A stretch of DNA of 64,000 nt from Aegilops tauschii subsp. strangulata. Lineage: Eukaryota; Streptophyta; Magnoliopsida; Poales; Poaceae. Each line of letters starts with the position of its first letter. Within the stretch, counting starts at the first letter, position 1. The notes under the pieces are model-generated. The model was not told where the DNA came from and searched no databases. It saw nothing but the letters and a program-made list of their open reading frames with translations. Positions 46,493 through 59,658 of this stretch are shown here, one piece after another. The stretch is from NCBI RefSeq assembly GCF_002575655.3, contig NC_053036.3, positions 648,603,387-648,667,386 on the forward strand. Reading direction: 5' to 3'. Both the position numbers and the translations under genes were made by a program.

Positions 46493-49198
46493 TGTAGCGA
46501 CCATACCTCAAACAGTATGATCTCTGTGTATCAGTGTCATCCCTGGATCGGTAATGCTGACACGCACAGTACTTGAGGATTTATAACAGAGTAGCAATCA
46601 CACACTTATTACATCGAATGTCTCAAAAGAGAACTTATTACAATAAATATGGCTTAAGGCCATCTAATACGATAACAACGGAAGGTTTGGAAGATAAAGT
46701 GAGTCCATCAACTCCAACGGCATCACTGAGTGAAAGAACACGACCTAAGGCACCTTACTCGTCCTCTGAAAAGTCTGCAACATGATATGTTCCAGCCCGA
46801 AATGGGTCAGCACATGGAATATGCTGGCAAGGTAACACAAGAGAGTAATGAACAGAATAATACTATCACTACATGCATATATGGCTGGTGGAGGCTGTAT
46901 GGTTAATATGTTTTGCGAAAAGCCAATTTTTCCCTACAACAAAGGAATAAATTTTATTTAACTATCATGGTGGTTGTTAAACATTGAGAAGGTTCACCCA
47001 ACTCAATCCCAATTAAGCATCATCATTAAACCCAATCAAATTATATTAAGAGTGATGAGATCCACATGATAATCCAAGAGCTAGATACTCAAGATGTCCA
47101 TAACCGGGGACACGGCTAACCATGATTAGTTTGTACACTCTGCAGAGGTTTGCGCACTTTTCCCCACAAGACTCGATCTCCTCCGTTGGATTTCTCGCAC
47201 TTCATAATGTTTGAGAAACGGATGACCGAGACACAGTCTTTCCGAAGAGTTCCCCTTAACCGATAGATAGGCCTGTACACCTACAATCCCCTACATCTGC
47301 TAGCCCATCATGGAAAGGTTTCCCACAACTTACTCAACTATGCCACAGCCCATAATGGCATGTGGCTGCACACAGAAGTTTCTGGCATGAATAATCTTAT
47401 GATCCCTTTGAGCCTGGGTGGTAGTCCATAGGAGAATCACACGGTACCCCGGGATTTCTAAAAATACAGGCAACACTGGGTTCCCCAGGTGCCTCAATCC
47501 ATCCAGATGTGTATTAAAGTTGCTACCTTAAGTTAACCATTAATTAACAATACTCACATCTGTCATGAATACACTCAAACCCAAACCACGTCTACGAGCA
47601 TAACATAGCAATATAAGCAACGTAGAAGTAACTCCCATAGGTTTGATAATAAACAGGTGAATAGGTACTACCTCATCTACTTCCCAAACCCACAATTTAA
47701 TTTAAATCCTAACCATGCAATTGTTTTGAGGATTGATCTAATGCAATAAAACTGGGTAGTAAAGAGGTATGATCAAAGTGTTACTTGCCTTGCTGATGAT
47801 CCGTGAAACCTGGAGACTCGTAGTAGCACGCTTCGCACTCCGGGTACTCTATCGCAAACAAACAAGCATACAATAAGCAATCAAGCAAAGATGCATGGGT
47901 AAAACTCAAATAAGAAGATCTAACCAGAAAGTTCAACTTAAGAACTCCGGTTTGCAAAAAGAATCAAATCAAACGAAGCAACGAAACTCAAACTGCGAAA
48001 GAAACAAGCTTCGATTACTAATCTTGACTAATGTCAAATTTTACAGTAGCAAAAAATTGTTTAAGTTGATTAAACAGAAAGAGGGCATCGAGACGAAGAA
48101 CTAGGCACTTGAATCGCCTGATTCCGATAAACGAGCGAAAAGATAAACTAAAACGAAAATCAGATCAGAAATCGCGATCGATAATAACCGCGAAAAATCC
48201 GAGAAAAAGAAAAACTGACGAACAGACTAACGAACGAACGTTCGCTGTCTGCGGTTAACGAGTGAAAACCGTTCGTTAAAACGAACGTATGAACGGGCGT
48301 TTGCTAAATAACTAAACCGGAAAAAACCAATCTAATAAAAAAAGGGATCTAGGGTTTCGAAATAAAAACCGATCGGTTTTCTCACGAAAACCGAGGGCGG
48401 CGGCTACCTCCGGCGGGGTCCAGCGAGGTCGGCGGCGGCTCCGGCGGCTAACGGCGACGGCGACGAGGATATCCGGCGGCGGCGGGGCGCGGAACGGGGC
48501 GGCGGCGGCGCTGCGGGGAGGCGCGGGCGGTGCGGCGGCGGCTCGGGACGGCGACGCGGCGGCGGTGGCGCGCGGTTCCGGCGGCGGCGGCGGGTTTCGG
48601 GTGGCGCTAGGGTTTTCGGGCGGGGTGGCGCTGGCTCGGGCCTCCGCGGCTTTAAAGGGCCGGCCGGGCTAGTGTCCAGGTCGGACACGGCCCGGTTAGG
48701 TCGGTTCGTTTTGTTAAATAATTCCGCGCAGAAAAACATAGAAAAGAAATACTAAACTGACTGAAAAAATCCTGAAATAAATTTTCCCCGTCCTCTAAAA
48801 ATCTACCGGACAAGGTGAACATTTATTTGGGACTCTAATGCAATTTTGGAAAACGCGTATTTTTCCTAATTCAAATGAAATAGCGATAAAACTCCGAATA
48901 AAATTCTTATTTGATTTTAACATTAAATCTCCAATATTTCTTTATTTTGAGGAAGTCATGTTATCCCCTCTCTTTTATTTTCATAAAAGAAATATACGAA
49001 AAGAAAATAATTAAAATCAAACGATCCTCTTTTCAAAATTTGTGAAAACTCAAATATGAAAATAACGAAAATCCCAACTCTCTCCGTGGGTCCTTGAGTT
49101 GCGTAGAATTTCTAGGATCAAGCCAAAATGCAATAAAATATGATATGCAATGATGATCTGATGCATAACATTCCAAATTGAAAATTTGGGATGTTACA
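46493..49198 (-). repeat. 3' LTR of the gypsy element
   Basis: 2,706 bp. It has a very GC-rich (GGCGGC) segment at 48395-48640 and AT-rich DNA elsewhere. It is co-linear with 56173-59653 except for the organelle-like insert there and small indels. Confidence 0.9.
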
Positions 49199-49209
49199 AA
49201 CCTACCCCC

Positions 49210-52200
49210 TTAAGATGAATCTCGCCCTCGAGATTCGGGTTGGCTAGAAAATAGGTGAGGGTGATCTTTCCGTAGGTCGTCCTCTCGTTCCCAGGTGGCT
49301 TCATCCTCGGTATGGTGGCTCCACTGAACTTTGCAAAACTTGATAACTTTGCTGCGTGTAACTCGGCTGGCGAACTCGAGAATCTTGACTGGCTTCTCCT
49401 GGTAGGTCAAATCGCTATCCAACTGAATTGCTTCCAGTGGCACTGTATCTCTGAGAGGAATATCAGCCATCTCTGCGTGGCACTTCTTCAACTGAGAAAC
49501 GTGGAACACATCGTGAACTCCTGACAATCCTTCGGGCAATTCCAACTTGTAAGCAACTTCTCCCATACGTTCCAAAACTTTGCATGGTCCCACAAAACGT
49601 GGTGCTAGCTTTCCCTTAACTCCAAAGCGCTTCACTCCTCGGAGTGGTGATACACGAAGATACACTCTGTCTCCAACTTCGTAAACTGTCTCCTTGCGTT
49701 TAGAATCCGCATAACTCTTCTGCCTGGACTGGGCTACTTTGAGTCTATCACGAATCAGCTTAACCTTCTCTTCAGACTCTTTAATCAAATCTGGTCCAAA
49801 CAACTGACGGTCTCCAACTTCATCCCACAACAACGGTGTCCTGCACCTCCTTCCGTACAATGCTTCAAAAGGGGCCATCTTCAAACAGGCTTGATAGCTG
49901 TTGTTGTAAGAGAACTCTGCGTAAGGCAAATGGTCGTCCCAACTAGATCCGTAATCTAGCGCACAAGCTCTCAACATGTCCTCCAAAATCTGATTGACTC
50001 TCTCAGTCTGTCCATCTGTCTATGGGTGAAAAGCTGTACTGAACTCTAGCCTGGTTCCCAAAGTTTCATGCAACTGATTCCAAAACTTTGAGGTAAACTG
50101 GGTTCCTCTATATGATACAATGGTCCTCGGAACTCCATGCAAACATACGATCCTGGTCATGTATATCTTTGCCAACTTAGCACTGGTGTAAGTGGTCTTC
50201 ACTGGGATGAAATGAGCTACTTTCGTCAAACGATCGACTACAACCCATATCGAGTCATAGCCTGAACGAGTCCTGGGCAATCCCATGATAAAATCCATGC
50301 CTAGCTTGTCCCACTTCCATTCGGGTATCGGCAATGGTTGTAGCAATCCCGCTGGCTTCTGATGTTCTGCCTCCACTCTCTGACATACATCACAAACTGC
50401 TACATACTCCGCAATATCCTTCTTCATTCCGGTCCACCAGAAACTATCCTTCAAATCCAGGTACATTTTAGTATTTCCTGGGTGAATCGAATATGGCGAA
50501 TCATGGGCCTCCTGCAAAATCAGCTTCCTGATCTCCTGGTCATTTGGCACATATACGCGGTCCTCAAACCATAAGGTATCGTGCTCATCCTCATGAAATC
50601 CTTTAGCCTTTCCTTTGCTCATCCCTTCCTTTATCTCGGCAATCTCCTTGTCCGTCTTCTGAGCTTCTCTGATCTTATCCATCAAAGTAGACTGAATCTC
50701 CAATGCTGCTAAATAGCCTCTCGGAACTATCTCCAAACATAGCTCGCGAAGATCCTCTGCTAACTCCTTGGGTAACTCTCCGGTCATGAGTGTATTGACA
50801 TGACTCTTGGGGCTCAACGCATCAGCTACTACGTTAGCCTTTCCGGGATGATAATGCAACTTCATATCATAATCCTTAATGAGTTCCAACCATCTCCTCT
50901 GCCTGAGATTCAACTCCTTCTGTGTGAAGGTATAGTTCAAACTCTTGTGATCCGTGTATACCTCACAATGGTTTCCGATGAGAAAATGTGTCCAAGTCTT
51001 CAACGCATGCACTACGGCTGCTAACTCCAAATCATGGGTAGCATAATTCAACTCATGGGGTTTAAGCTGTCGTGAGGCATATGAAACAACTCTTCCCTCC
51101 TGCATAAGTACGGCTCCAAGTCCTCGACGAGAAGCGTCGCAATACACTTCATAATCCTTGCGTTGATCTGGCAGAATCAACACTGGTGATGTAACCAAGC
51201 GTTTCTTCAACTCCTGAAAACTGGCCTCACATTCCTCAGTCCATTTGAACTTGGTGTCCTTCTTCAACAACTCCGTCATAGGCTTTGCAATCTTTGAGAA
51301 ATTCTCAATGAACCTCCGGTAGTATCCTGCGAGTCCAAGTGATATGTCTCCGTCGTATCTATAATTTTTGATTGTTCCATGCCAATATTCTACAACTTTC
51401 ATATATTTTTGGCAACTTTTTATACTATATTTGGGGACTAACATATTGATCCAGTGCCCAGTGCCAGTTCCTGTTTCTTGCATGTTTTTGTTTCGCAGAA
51501 TATCCATATCAAATGGAGTCCAAACGGGATAAAAACGGACGGAGATTATTTTTGGAATATTCAGAGAATATGGGAAGGAAAATCCACGCGAGACGGTGCC
51601 CGAGGGAGGCACGAGGTAGGGGGGCGCGTACCACCCCCCTGGGCGCGCCCCTGACCCTCGTGGGCTCCCTGTAAGGCGGTTGATGCCCTTCTTCGGCCGC
51701 AAGAAAGCTAATTTTTAGGAAAATATCACGGCGAATATTTCAGTCCAATCGGAGTTATGGATCTCCATATATATGCGAAACGGTGAAAGGGCAGCAGAAC
51801 AGAACGCAGAAACAGAGAGAGACAGAGAGACAGATCCAATCTCGGAGGGGCTCTCGCCCCTCCCACGCCATGGAGACCATGGACCAGAGGGGAAACCCTT
51901 CTCCCATCTAGGGAGAAGGTCAAGGAAGAAGAAGAAGGAGGGGGGCTTTCTCCCCCTCACTTCCGGTGGTGCCGGAGTGCCACCAGGGGCCATCATCATC
52001 ACCGCAATCTTCACCAACAACTTCACCGCCATCATCACCAACTCTTCCCCTCTCTATGCAGCGGTGTACCCTCTTTTACCCGCTGTACTCTCTACTTAAA
52101 CATGGTGCTCAACGCTATATATTATTTCCCAATGATGTATGGCTATCCTAGGATGTTTGAGTAGATACGTTTTGTCCTATGGGTTATTTGATGATCAAGA

Positions 52201-54110
52201 TTGGTTTGAGTTGCATGTTTTATTATTGGTGCTGTCCTATGGTGCTCTCCGTGTCGCGCAAGCGTGAGGGATCCCCGCTGTAGGGTGTTGCAATACGTTC
52301 ATGATTCTCTTATAGTGGCTTGCGTGAGTGACTGAAACACAAATCCGAGTAAGGGGGTTGTTGCGTATGGGATAAAGAGGACTTGATGCTTTAATGCTAT
52401 GGTTTGGTTTTACCTTAATGATCTTTAGTAGTTGCGGATGCTTGCTAGAGTTCCAATCATAAGTGCATATGATCCAAGTAGAGATAGTATGTTAGCTTAT
52501 GCCTCTCCCTCAAATAATATTGCAATAATGATTACCGGTCTAGTTATCGACAACAAGCTCTCTACTAAAACAAACTTAGTTGTGTCTTCATCTAAACAGC
52601 CCCTAGTTTTTATTTACGCGCTCTTTATTATCTTGCAAACCTATCCAACAACACCTACAAAGTACTTCTAGTTTCATACTTGTTCTAGGTAAAGCGAACG
52701 TTAAGTGTGCGTAGAGTTGTATCGGTGGTCGATAGAACTTGAGGGAATATTTGTTCTACCTTTAGCTCCTCGTTGGGTTCGACACTCTTACTTATCGAAA
52801 GAGGCTACAATTGATCCCCTATACTTGTGGGTTATCACCAAGAAAACTCCGGATCTCTCCAACTGACGTGGGTGCTTCCCAATTTGTTACAGTGACAACT
52901 TTGCCAGGGTCTACTGCTATTCCTTCTCCGGATATAACATGTCAGAGGAATCCAACTTCCTTCAACCAAAACTCACACTTGCTGAACTTGGCATATAACT
53001 GATGTTCTCTGAACTTCCCAAGTACCAAGCGCAAATGTTCCTTATGCTCCTCTTCATTCTTCGAGTAGACCAGAATATCATCAATGAACACCACAACGAA
53101 CTTATCCAAAAACTCCATAAACACCTTGTTCATCATGTTCATAAAATAGGCAGGTGCGTTAGTCAGTCCAAATGACATAACGGTATACTCATATAGCCCG
53201 TACCTTGTGGTAAAAGCTGTCTTAGGTATATCCTGCTCTCAAATCTTTAGCTGGGGGTACTCTGATCGCAGATCGATCTTGGAAAAGACCTTAGCTCCTG
53301 CAGCTGGTCAAACAAATCATTGGTCATTGGCAGTGGGTACTTGTTCTTGATTGTCACCTCATTCAATCCTCGATAATCAACAACCATCCTAAACAATCCA
53401 TCCTTCTTCTCCACTAGAAGCACTGGTGATCCCCAAGGTGACGAACTTGGGCGAATATAACCTTTATCCAGTAACTCCTTAATCTGCTTCTTAATTTCCT
53501 CCAAAACCTTTGCGGGCATTCTGTACGGTCTCTTAGATATTGGCCCTGTGCCTGGCAAAAGCTCAATCAAAAATTCAATGTCTCTATCCAGTGGCATGCC
53601 TGGCAACTCTTCTGGAAATACATCCGGGAAATCCTTCACCACTGGTACTTCCTCCTGTACAACTCCTGATAAGGAATTTACTTGAGTCCTATTCGGCACA
53701 TGCCGGGATACATACTTGATCCTTCTTCCTTCTGGGGTGGTGAGCAAAATCGACTTACTGATGCAATCGATGTTTCCTCCATACATCGATAGCCAATCCA
53801 TACCCAGAATCACATCCAAACCTTGCAACTCCAAAATTATCAGATCTGAGGGGAAAACATGCCTACGTATGGTCAATGGCATCTGAAAACATCCTTGGCT
53901 TGCCATATACTCTGCTCCTGGCGAGCTCACTAACATAGGTGTACTAAGAACTTTGGTGGGAAGTTTATACTTATCCACAAATCCCCTTGATATGTATGAA
54001 TGCGATGCACCAGTATAAAAAAGAACGACTGCAGTAAATGACTTAACCAAAAACTTACCTATTACTGCATCTGGCTGGGCTTCAACCTCCTCCACGTTAA
54101 CGTGGTTCAC
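49210..54110 (-). pseudogene. Gypsy pol: protease, RT, RNase H, integrase; disabled
   Basis: Protease: [14 protein letters not shown] near 54020 has Tyr where the catalytic Asp of DTGA should be. [19 protein letters not shown], then [20 protein letters not shown], a frameshift near 53285, then [16 protein letters not shown] near 53090 with its FIDD core intact, and a stop near 52942. A solo LTR interrupts at 51340-52837. RNase [21 protein letters not shown] and [11 protein letters not shown] (51150-50930). Integrase: zinc finger His-His/Cys-Cys ([24 protein letters not shown]), core Asp in [11 protein letters not shown], second Asp changed to Tyr (VSYRGTQF), a TAG stop before DGQTER at about 50018, then the C-terminal part to 49210. 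At least four independent lesions are present. Confidence 0.88.
51340..52837 (+). mobile_element. Solo LTR in gypsy pol
   Basis: A 1,498-bp LTR starts TGATATGTCTCCGTCGTATC and ends ACTTGTGGGTTATCA. A perfect 5-bp duplication CCAAG flanks it (51335-51339, 52838-52842). No PBS, internal domain or second LTR is present, so it is a recombination product. It splits RT between the palm and the connection to RNase H. Confidence 0.92.
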
Positions 54111-55129
54111 TTGTCCCCTGTTGAAAGGGTTGGGCTTCTTCCCAGAACTTCCATTGCCGTTTCCATTCTTAGCTTCAGGACATTCATTGGCGTAATGTCC
54201 AGTCTTCTGGCACTTGTAGGAAGTAACGTGGCTTAGATCTTTCTTGGCGGGTGTTACTAGGTCGGAACGGTTCTGGCCATTGCTTCCTCCATTACCATTC
54301 CCATTCTTGGGGCCACTATGGTTGTGTGAACTTCCTCCAGTGTGATTGTGACCTCCATGGTTATGCTGAAGGGGTCCTCCCGAGTTTGGGGTAAAACGGG
54401 GTCTCTGCAGAGCTCCAGAATTGTACTTTCCTTGTCCATATTTCCTCTTGCGGTTGTCAATCTGCTGCTACTTCCCTTCAATCATGAGAGCTCTATCTAC
54501 CAACTTCTGGTAGTTATTGAAATTTCCACCATCAACTGCATGCTCAGCTCATCATTCAGTCCTTCCAGAAACTTCTCCTGCTTAGCTGCATCTGTAGCGA
54601 CGTCATCTGGGGCATAACGTGCTAGCTTACTAAAATCATCCACATACCGGCCAACTGTGCGTACTCCTTGGCATAAGTTGCAGAACTCGCGCTTCTTCAT
54701 GGCCATAGCTCCTGTTGATACATGGGCAATGCAAAAAGCCTGCTGGAACTGCTCCCATGTAACAGTGTCGATGGGGTAAGTGGCTATGAAATTCTCCCAC
54801 CATGATGCTGTGGGTCCATCAAGCTGATGTGCGGCAAAACGCACTCTCTCTGCATCTGTGCATCCTGCAGTGGTCAACTCCCTTCCAATCTTGCGGAGCC
54901 AATCATCTGCAACTATCGGCTCGGTGCTATTGGAGAACACCGGCGGTTTCAGCCTTAGAAAACGGGCTAAGTGATCAACAGGTGGTGGTGGTGGTGGTGG
55001 GTTGTTGTTGTTGTTGTTGTTCCCCTGATTCTAATTCTAGACTAGTATCTGCATCAATGCATTCTGCTGCTGGATCAACTGAGTGAGCTCCGGTGGGAAA
55101 GCAAATCCATTGTCACGTCTCGGAGGCAT
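54110..55129 (-). pseudogene. Gypsy gag with altered zinc knuckle
   Basis: It starts MPPRRDNGFAFPPELTQ at 55129, with two TAG stops near 55038 and 55044, then Asn- and Pro-runs from (GTT)n and (GGT)n at 54980-55020. The retrotransposon Gag core follows: FAAHQLDGPTASWWENF, WEQFQQAFCIAH, KKREFCNLCQG, FLEGLNDELSMQ. The frame shifts near 54540, and there is another TAG near 54471. The zinc knuckle (54226-54175) reads [14 protein letters not shown], with Ser where the first Cys of CX2CX4HX4C should be. Confidence 0.8.
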
Positions 55130-55324
55130 CTGCTGGGTTTAGAAAAGATGAGAAAACAGAGTAGAATGAGGTTGGGGGGGGGACACTACCCATATGCACA
55201 TGAGACAAACACAATCATATCACTCAATCAATCAAGCAAGGGCATACAATCGGTCTAGAACTATCAAAAGTGCTCGGACTATACTATTTACATGGTGGAA
55301 TACTACTATTGATATGGTGGTCGA

Positions 55325-56063
55325 CTAGAAAAATTGATCGGTGGAAGACTCCATAATATCTGCTCCAGCTTCATCAAAAAAGTCATCATCGCTATCGTCA
55401 GGGTCCAAGTCGGTGTCGTCGATGATGATGTAGTTCTCCGGGCAAGTGGAATCGTCGTCTTCTCCTCCTGGCGCGGGATCTCCCATGAATACTCCGATCT
55501 TCTTTATCAGGGCGTCATTCTTCTCCAATAGTGTTACGATTTCCTCCTCATATCCATCGCGTGTAGACTTGAGTTCTTCCTCCAGCTCCGTGATCCTTGT
55601 CATCGCCTTCTTCAAATCTGTCATGCCTGCGCACATCTGGTTCTCCTGGCGTCGAATGTGCTGGTTTAACTCCTGGATGAAAGCTGCAATGGATCTACCC
55701 TTCCTGGTGCTGATCATCTCCCATTGCTCATCTCGGCACCCACAAATCTGGTAGATAGTATCCTTGAGATCCTTGTGGTAAACTTCTCTAATGCGTCCCA
55801 TGGTGATGTGGGCTGCCATACTCTTTCCTAGACTCCAGGTTGGTGCATCAAAGGAAAAACTCTATGGGCTCAGTGACTGACGTGAATGTCCTTCCTGGAA
55901 CTTGAACTTGAATCATCCAGCGCTCCTCTTCTAGTAAAGTGGCGTTGTGAGTCCCGGTGAAGCTTGGTATTCCGATGTTCAGGTACCTAGTGACTTCCTT
56001 CAAGTGGCGTCCAAAGGGTGTGTCTTCTTCCGGTTGTGCAAACTTGTTCCTTGCATCCGCCAT
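55325..56063 (-). pseudogene. Extra ORF between PBS and gag
   Basis: Two frames, 56063-55848 (MADARNKFAQPEEDTPFG...) and 55819-55325 (MAAHITMGRIREVYHKD...), join through a single-base frameshift near 55850 into one protein of about 245 residues. It contains RYLNIGIPSFTGTHN, a C-terminal coiled coil (TDLKKAMTRITELEEELKS) and an acidic end (DDTDLDPDDSDDDFF). It is not Gag. Extra ORFs at this position occur in some plant gypsy lineages; the function is not known to me. Confidence 0.55.
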
Positions 56064-56157
56064 CCTAAAGAGTAGAAAAATGGAGAGGAGTCAGAAATGA
56101 GAAGAGAGTAGTGATCTAGGGCTTTAGCTTAGTGGTCGTGTCCTACAGTCAATGTGT

Positions 56158-56169
56158 GCTCTGATACCA
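56158..56169 (-). other. Primer-binding site, tRNA-Met
   Basis: On the minus strand TGGTATCAGAGC follows the 5' LTR end (GCTACA) by three bases. It fixes the minus orientation of the element. Confidence 0.85.
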
Positions 56170-56172
56170 TCT

Positions 56173-59100
56173 TGTAGCGGCCAGACCTCAAACAGTCTGA
56201 TCTCTGTGTATCAGTGTCATCCCTGGATCGGTAATGCTGACATGCACAGTATTTGAGGATTTATAACAGAGTAGCAATCACACACTTATTACATCGAATG
56301 TCTGAAAAGAGAACTTATTACAATAAATATGGCTTAAGGCCATCTAATACGATAACAGCGGAAGGCTTGGAAGATAAAGTGAGTCCATCAACTCCAACGG
56401 CATCACTGAGTGAAAGACCACGACCTAAGGCACCTTACTCATCGTCTGAAAAGTCTGCAACATGATACGTTGCAGCCTAAAACGGGTCGGCACATGGAAT
56501 ATGCTGGCAAGGTAACACAAGAGAGTAATGAATAGAATAATGCTATCACTACATGCATATATGGCTGGTGGAGGCTGCATGGTTAATATGTTTTGCGAAA
56601 AGCCAATTTTTCCCTACAACAAAGGAATAAATTTTATTTAACTATCATGGTGGTTGTTAAACATTGAGAAGGTTCACCCAACTCAATCCCAATTAAGAAT
56701 CATCATTAAACCCAATCAAATTATATTAAGAGTGATGAGATCCACATGATAATCCAAGAACTAGATACTCAAGATGTCCATAACCGGGGACACGGCTAAC
56801 CATGATTAGTTTGTACACTCTGCAGTGGTTTGCGCACTTTTCCCCACAAGACTCGATCTCCTCCGTTGGATTTCTCGCACTTCATAATGTTTGAGAAACG
56901 GATGACCGAGACACAGTCTTTCCGAAGAGGTCCCCTTAACCGATAGATAGGCCTGTACACCTACAATCCCCTACATCTGCTAGCCCATCATGGAAAGGTT
57001 TCCCACAACTTACTCAACTGTGCCACAGCCCATAATGGCATGTGGCTGCACACAGAAGTTTCTAGCATGAATAATCTTATGATCCCTTTGAGCCTGGGTG
57101 GCAGTCCATAGGACAATCACACGGTACCCCGGGATTTCCAAAAATACAGGCAACACTGGGTTCCCCAGGTGCCTCAATCCACCAAATGTGTATTAAAGTT
57201 GCCACCTTAAGTTAACCATTAATTAACAATACTCACATCTGTCATGAATACACTCAAACCCAAACCACGTCTACGAGCATAACATAGCAATATAAGCAAC
57301 GTAGAAGTAACTCCCATAGGTTTGATAATAAACAGGTGAATAGGTACTACCTCATCTACTTCCCAAACCAACAATTTAATTCAGATCCTAACCATGCAAT
57401 TGTTTTGAGGATTGATCTAATGCAATAAAACTGGGTAGTAAAGAGGTATGATCAAAGTGTTACTTGCCTTGCTGATGATCCGTGAAACCTGGAGACTCGT
57501 AGTAGCACGCTTCGCACTCCGGGTACTCTATCGCAAACAAACAAGCATACAATAAGCAATCAAGCAAAGATGCATGGGTAAAACTCAAATAAGAAGCTCT
57601 AACCAGAAAGTTCAACTTAAGAACTCCGGTTTGCAAAAAGAATCAAATCAAACGAAGCAACGAAACTCAAACTGCGAAAGAAACAAGCTTCGATTACTAA
57701 TCTGGACTAAAGTCAAATTTTACAGTAGCAACAACTTGTTTAAGTTGATTAAACATAAAGAGGGCTTCGGGACGAAGAACTAGGTGCTTGAATCGCCTGA
57801 TTCCGATAAACGAGCGAAAAGATATACTAAAACGAAAATCGAATCAGAAATCGCGATAGAAAATAACCGCGAAAAATCCGAGAAAAAGAAAAACTGACGA
57901 ACAAGCTAACGAACGAACGTTCGCTGTCTGCGGTTAACGAGTGAAAACTGTTCGTTAAAACAAACGTACGAACGGGCGTTCGCTAAATAACTAAACCGAA
58001 AAAACCGATCTAATAAGAAACGGGATCTAGGGTTTAAAAAAACCGATCGGTTTTCTCACGAAAACTGAGGGCAGCGGCGGCTACCTCCGGCGGGGTCCGG
58101 CGAGGTCGGCGGCGGCTCCGACGGCTAACGGCGACGGCGGCGAGGGGATCCGGCGGCGGCGATGCGCGAAACGGGGCGGCGGCGCTGCGGGGAGGCGCGG
58201 GCGGTGCGGCGGCGGCTCGGGACGGCGACGCGGCGGCGGGTTTCGGGTGGCGCTAGGGTTTTCGGGCGGGGTGGCGCTGGCTCGGGCCTCCGCGGCTTTA
58301 TGGATGGATTCAGTCAGAAAAAACTCCTTCCTTTTGAAAAAAGTGACGCTTTGCGTCTTCGCTTCCGAGGGTTAGGGTATAGGCCGTTTCGAGCAAGCTT
58401 TCCCTTTTTCTCCCAGCTTTCTACAACTTTCGCTTTAGCTTCCAAAGGCGACCCAATGACCTTTCCGGAATTGGAAGTATTCGTCGCCCTACCCTAAGAA
58501 AGAAGTCACTATAAAACTGCTTGCCCTCCAGAAGTACCAAAGGTGCGCGGAGCCCGGTGAAAATGAATATGTTTGCTACTGAAAGAAGCCTGCCTATTGA
58601 CTAATATTCGTCTTTAGAATGAAAGTAGCTATGAAGCCCAATCTACCGTCGATTCAAAAGGGGGCATAGTCATATGGGTGGGGTGTTTGTGGGGAGCTGC
58701 CTTGGATATGAGGAATTCCTCCAATCTAAAAAAAAGAACAAAGAAAAAGTCCGTGACAAAGATCTTTCTTTTCTATCAATAGATAGGAATGAGTGTTCGT
58801 TATAGGGGATAGGATCCATCTGCTCTCTCTCTCTCTCTATTTTCTTTGATGCAATTTAGAGAGAAAGAGCAGTGCGAATTAGAAAAAAAAGAGAATCGGG
58901 AGATGATTCCAAAATAGATACATAGACATCTAAAGTAAAGGGATGTATATATTATTCCTATATATATCATCTATCTATGAAAAAATTAAACAGAGTTCGT
59001 TTTTGGGTTCCCCGAAGCCCCGAATGGATTGGATCGTTTCTGCTTCTGCCAACGAAATGAAGGCCTCGCCCCTTCCGAATGCTTCTCCGATCCTGAAGTT

Positions 59101-59653
59101 AGGCTTTAAAGGGCCGGCCGGGCTGGTCTCCAGGTCGGACACGGCCCGGTTAGGTCGGTTCGTTTTTTTAAATAATTCTGCGCAGAAAAACAAAGAAAAG
59201 AAATATTAAATGGACTCCAAAAATCCTGAAATAAATTTTGCCCGTCCTCTACAAATCTACCGGACGAGGTGAACATTTATTTGGGACACTAGTACAATTT
59301 TAAAAAACGCATATTTTTTCCTAATTCAAATAAAATAGCGATAAAACTCCAAACAAAATTCTTATTTGATTTTAACATTAATTCTCCAATATTTCTTTAT
59401 TTTGAGGAAGTCATGTTATCCCCTCTCTTTAATTTTCATAAAAGAAATATTCGAAGAGAAAATAATTAAAATCAAACGATCCTCTTTTCAAAATTTGAGA
59501 AAACTCAAATATGAAAATAACGTGAATCCCAACTCTCTCCGTGGGTGCTTGAGTTGCGTAGAATTTCTAGGACCAAGCCAAAATGCAATAAAATATGATA
59601 TGCAATGATGATCTAATGCATAACATTCCAAATTGAAAATTTGGAATGTTACA
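56173..59653 (-). repeat. 5' LTR of the gypsy element, carrying a foreign insert
   Basis: 3,481 bp, against 2,706 bp for the partner. Most of the difference is the insert at 58301-59101. Confidence 0.9.
58301..59101. other. Organelle-like DNA insert (probable NUMT, mitochondrial) in LTR
   Basis: The partner LTR is continuous through GCGGCTTTAAAGGGCC. Here it is split, with the 7-bp GGCTTTA present on both sides (58294-58300 and 59102-59108). The insert's text (CGCTTTGCGTCTTCGCTTCC, GCCCGGTGAAAATGAATATG, CCCGAAGCCCCGAATGG) has the balanced, non-repetitive, CTTTC/GAAAG-rich look of grass mitochondrial intergenic DNA. No gene inside is recognised. It could be several organelle pieces joined together. 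Confidence 0.55.
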
Positions 59654-59658
59654 CACGG

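Larger units (their letters stand above)
46493..59653 (-). mobile_element. Gypsy-type LTR retrotransposon inside LARD 3' LTR
   Basis: Flanked by CACGG (46488-46492, 59654-59658). The LTRs, read on the minus strand, begin TGTAACATTCCAAATTTTC (the 3' LTR has TGTAACATCCC) and end GCTACA. Reading on minus: 5' LTR 59653-56173, PBS TGGTATCAGAGC (56169-56158), an extra ORF, gag, protease, RT, RNase H, integrase, PPT (AAGGGGGTAGG, about 49211-49201) and 3' LTR 49198-46493. The protease-RT-RNaseH-integrase order is that of Ty3/gypsy. Coding regions are broken, so the element is dead. Confidence 0.92.

Noticed and set aside
47895..48104. Matching ~69-codon open frames in the two gypsy LTRs (also 57574-57783)
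   Set aside because: They are duplicated only because LTRs are duplicated. They are Lys/Asn-rich, with no domain, and are not in a coding part of the element.
58162..58497. Open frame crossing the LTR/organelle-like junction
   Set aside because: It is a chance fusion across the insertion border with no family resemblance.
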